NCBI GenBank assembly: GCA_902803185.1
Contig: CADCOV010000131.1
Span: 1-5,709 of the forward strand
Reading direction: 5' to 3'
DNA length: 5,709 nt
Origin: an uncultured Eubacteriales bacterium
GTDB lineage: Bacteria > Bacillota > Clostridia > Peptostreptococcales > Anaerovoracaceae
Below, piece after piece: positions 5,608 to 5,709 of this stretch (positions are counted from its first letter, which is position 1; each line of letters opens with the position of its first letter). The position numbers were made by a program, and so were the translations under genes. The notes under the pieces were generated by a model. The model was given only the letters and a program-made list of their open reading frames with translations, was not told the DNA's origin and did no database searches.

Positions 5608-5709
5608 ATGAATATCGATGACAGGATCAAAAAAACCAACGTCACGGCGCCGCCGGGATGGCTTTATACGATCCTGATGGGGGTCACGAAGGTTTTGAAC
5701 CGCATGAGC
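5608..5709 (+). CDS. Unidentified protein, N-terminal fragment (possibly an acyltransferase)
   Basis: An ATG at 5608 with an ideal AAAGGAGG (5595-5602) 5 bases upstream opens a frame that runs to the right edge, giving 34 residues. The fragment begins with a charged stretch (MNIDDRIKKTNVTAPP), followed by an amphipathic or membrane-associated segment (GWLYTILMGVTKVLN). The layout vaguely recalls the N-terminus of clostridial lysophospholipid (PlsC-like) acyltransferases. The catalytic HX4D motif would lie beyond the window, so this is only a suggestion. Being a real gene start is well supported by the ribosome binding site and the divergent arrangement. It points away from cbiM and shares its intergenic region. 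Confidence 0.7.
   Translation, partial: MNIDDRIKKTNVTAPPGWLYTILMGVTKVLNRMS

Overview
The window looks like chromosomal DNA of a GC-rich, low-branching Firmicute, most likely a member of Clostridia. This rests on several signs: AAAGGAGG-type ribosome binding sites, compact operons with 4-bp gene overlaps, classical hairpin plus T-run terminators, a MerR promoter with a 19-bp spacer, and the protein families present. The species cannot be named from the sequence. No RNA gene, insertion sequence, CRISPR array or phage gene was seen.

Layout. Positions 1-165 are the tail of a LarA-like (nickel-dependent lactate racemase family) gene on the plus strand, closed by a strong terminator (179-219). A complete plus-strand EamA/DMT-type permease follows (275-1117). 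Its 3' end overlaps, tail to tail, the end of a minus-strand gene for a YhfC-family intramembrane protease (1096-1935). That gene is joined through an ATGA overlap to an upstream gene for a membrane-anchored MerR regulator carrying a C-terminal zinc ribbon (1932-2657). The merR promoter is of the textbook MerR type, with a 19-bp spacer holding a perfect TGACGC-T-GCGTCA dyad (plus-strand sense), so the pair is probably autoregulated.

Further right, on the minus strand, is a complete group I ECF transporter for cobalt or nickel: a cbiMN-type fusion (4369-5424), cbiQ (3506-4309) and cbiO (2779-3501), with a terminator after cbiO. A second terminator-like hairpin lies between cbiM and cbiQ and may set the ratio of substrate-binding to energising subunits. 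The 183-bp region 5425-5607 is divergent. It carries one good and one possible promoter for cbiM, several GC-rich palindromes and an inverted repeat, and leads on the plus strand into a gene cut by the window edge (5608-5709).

How it may fit together. LarA enzymes use a nickel-pincer cofactor, so a nickel/cobalt importer a few genes away is suggestive but not proof of a functional link. The most interesting unit is merR-yhfC. A DNA-binding protein tethered to the membrane is translationally coupled to a membrane-embedded protease, which suggests (as inference) regulated intramembrane proteolysis or another membrane-to-promoter signalling circuit.
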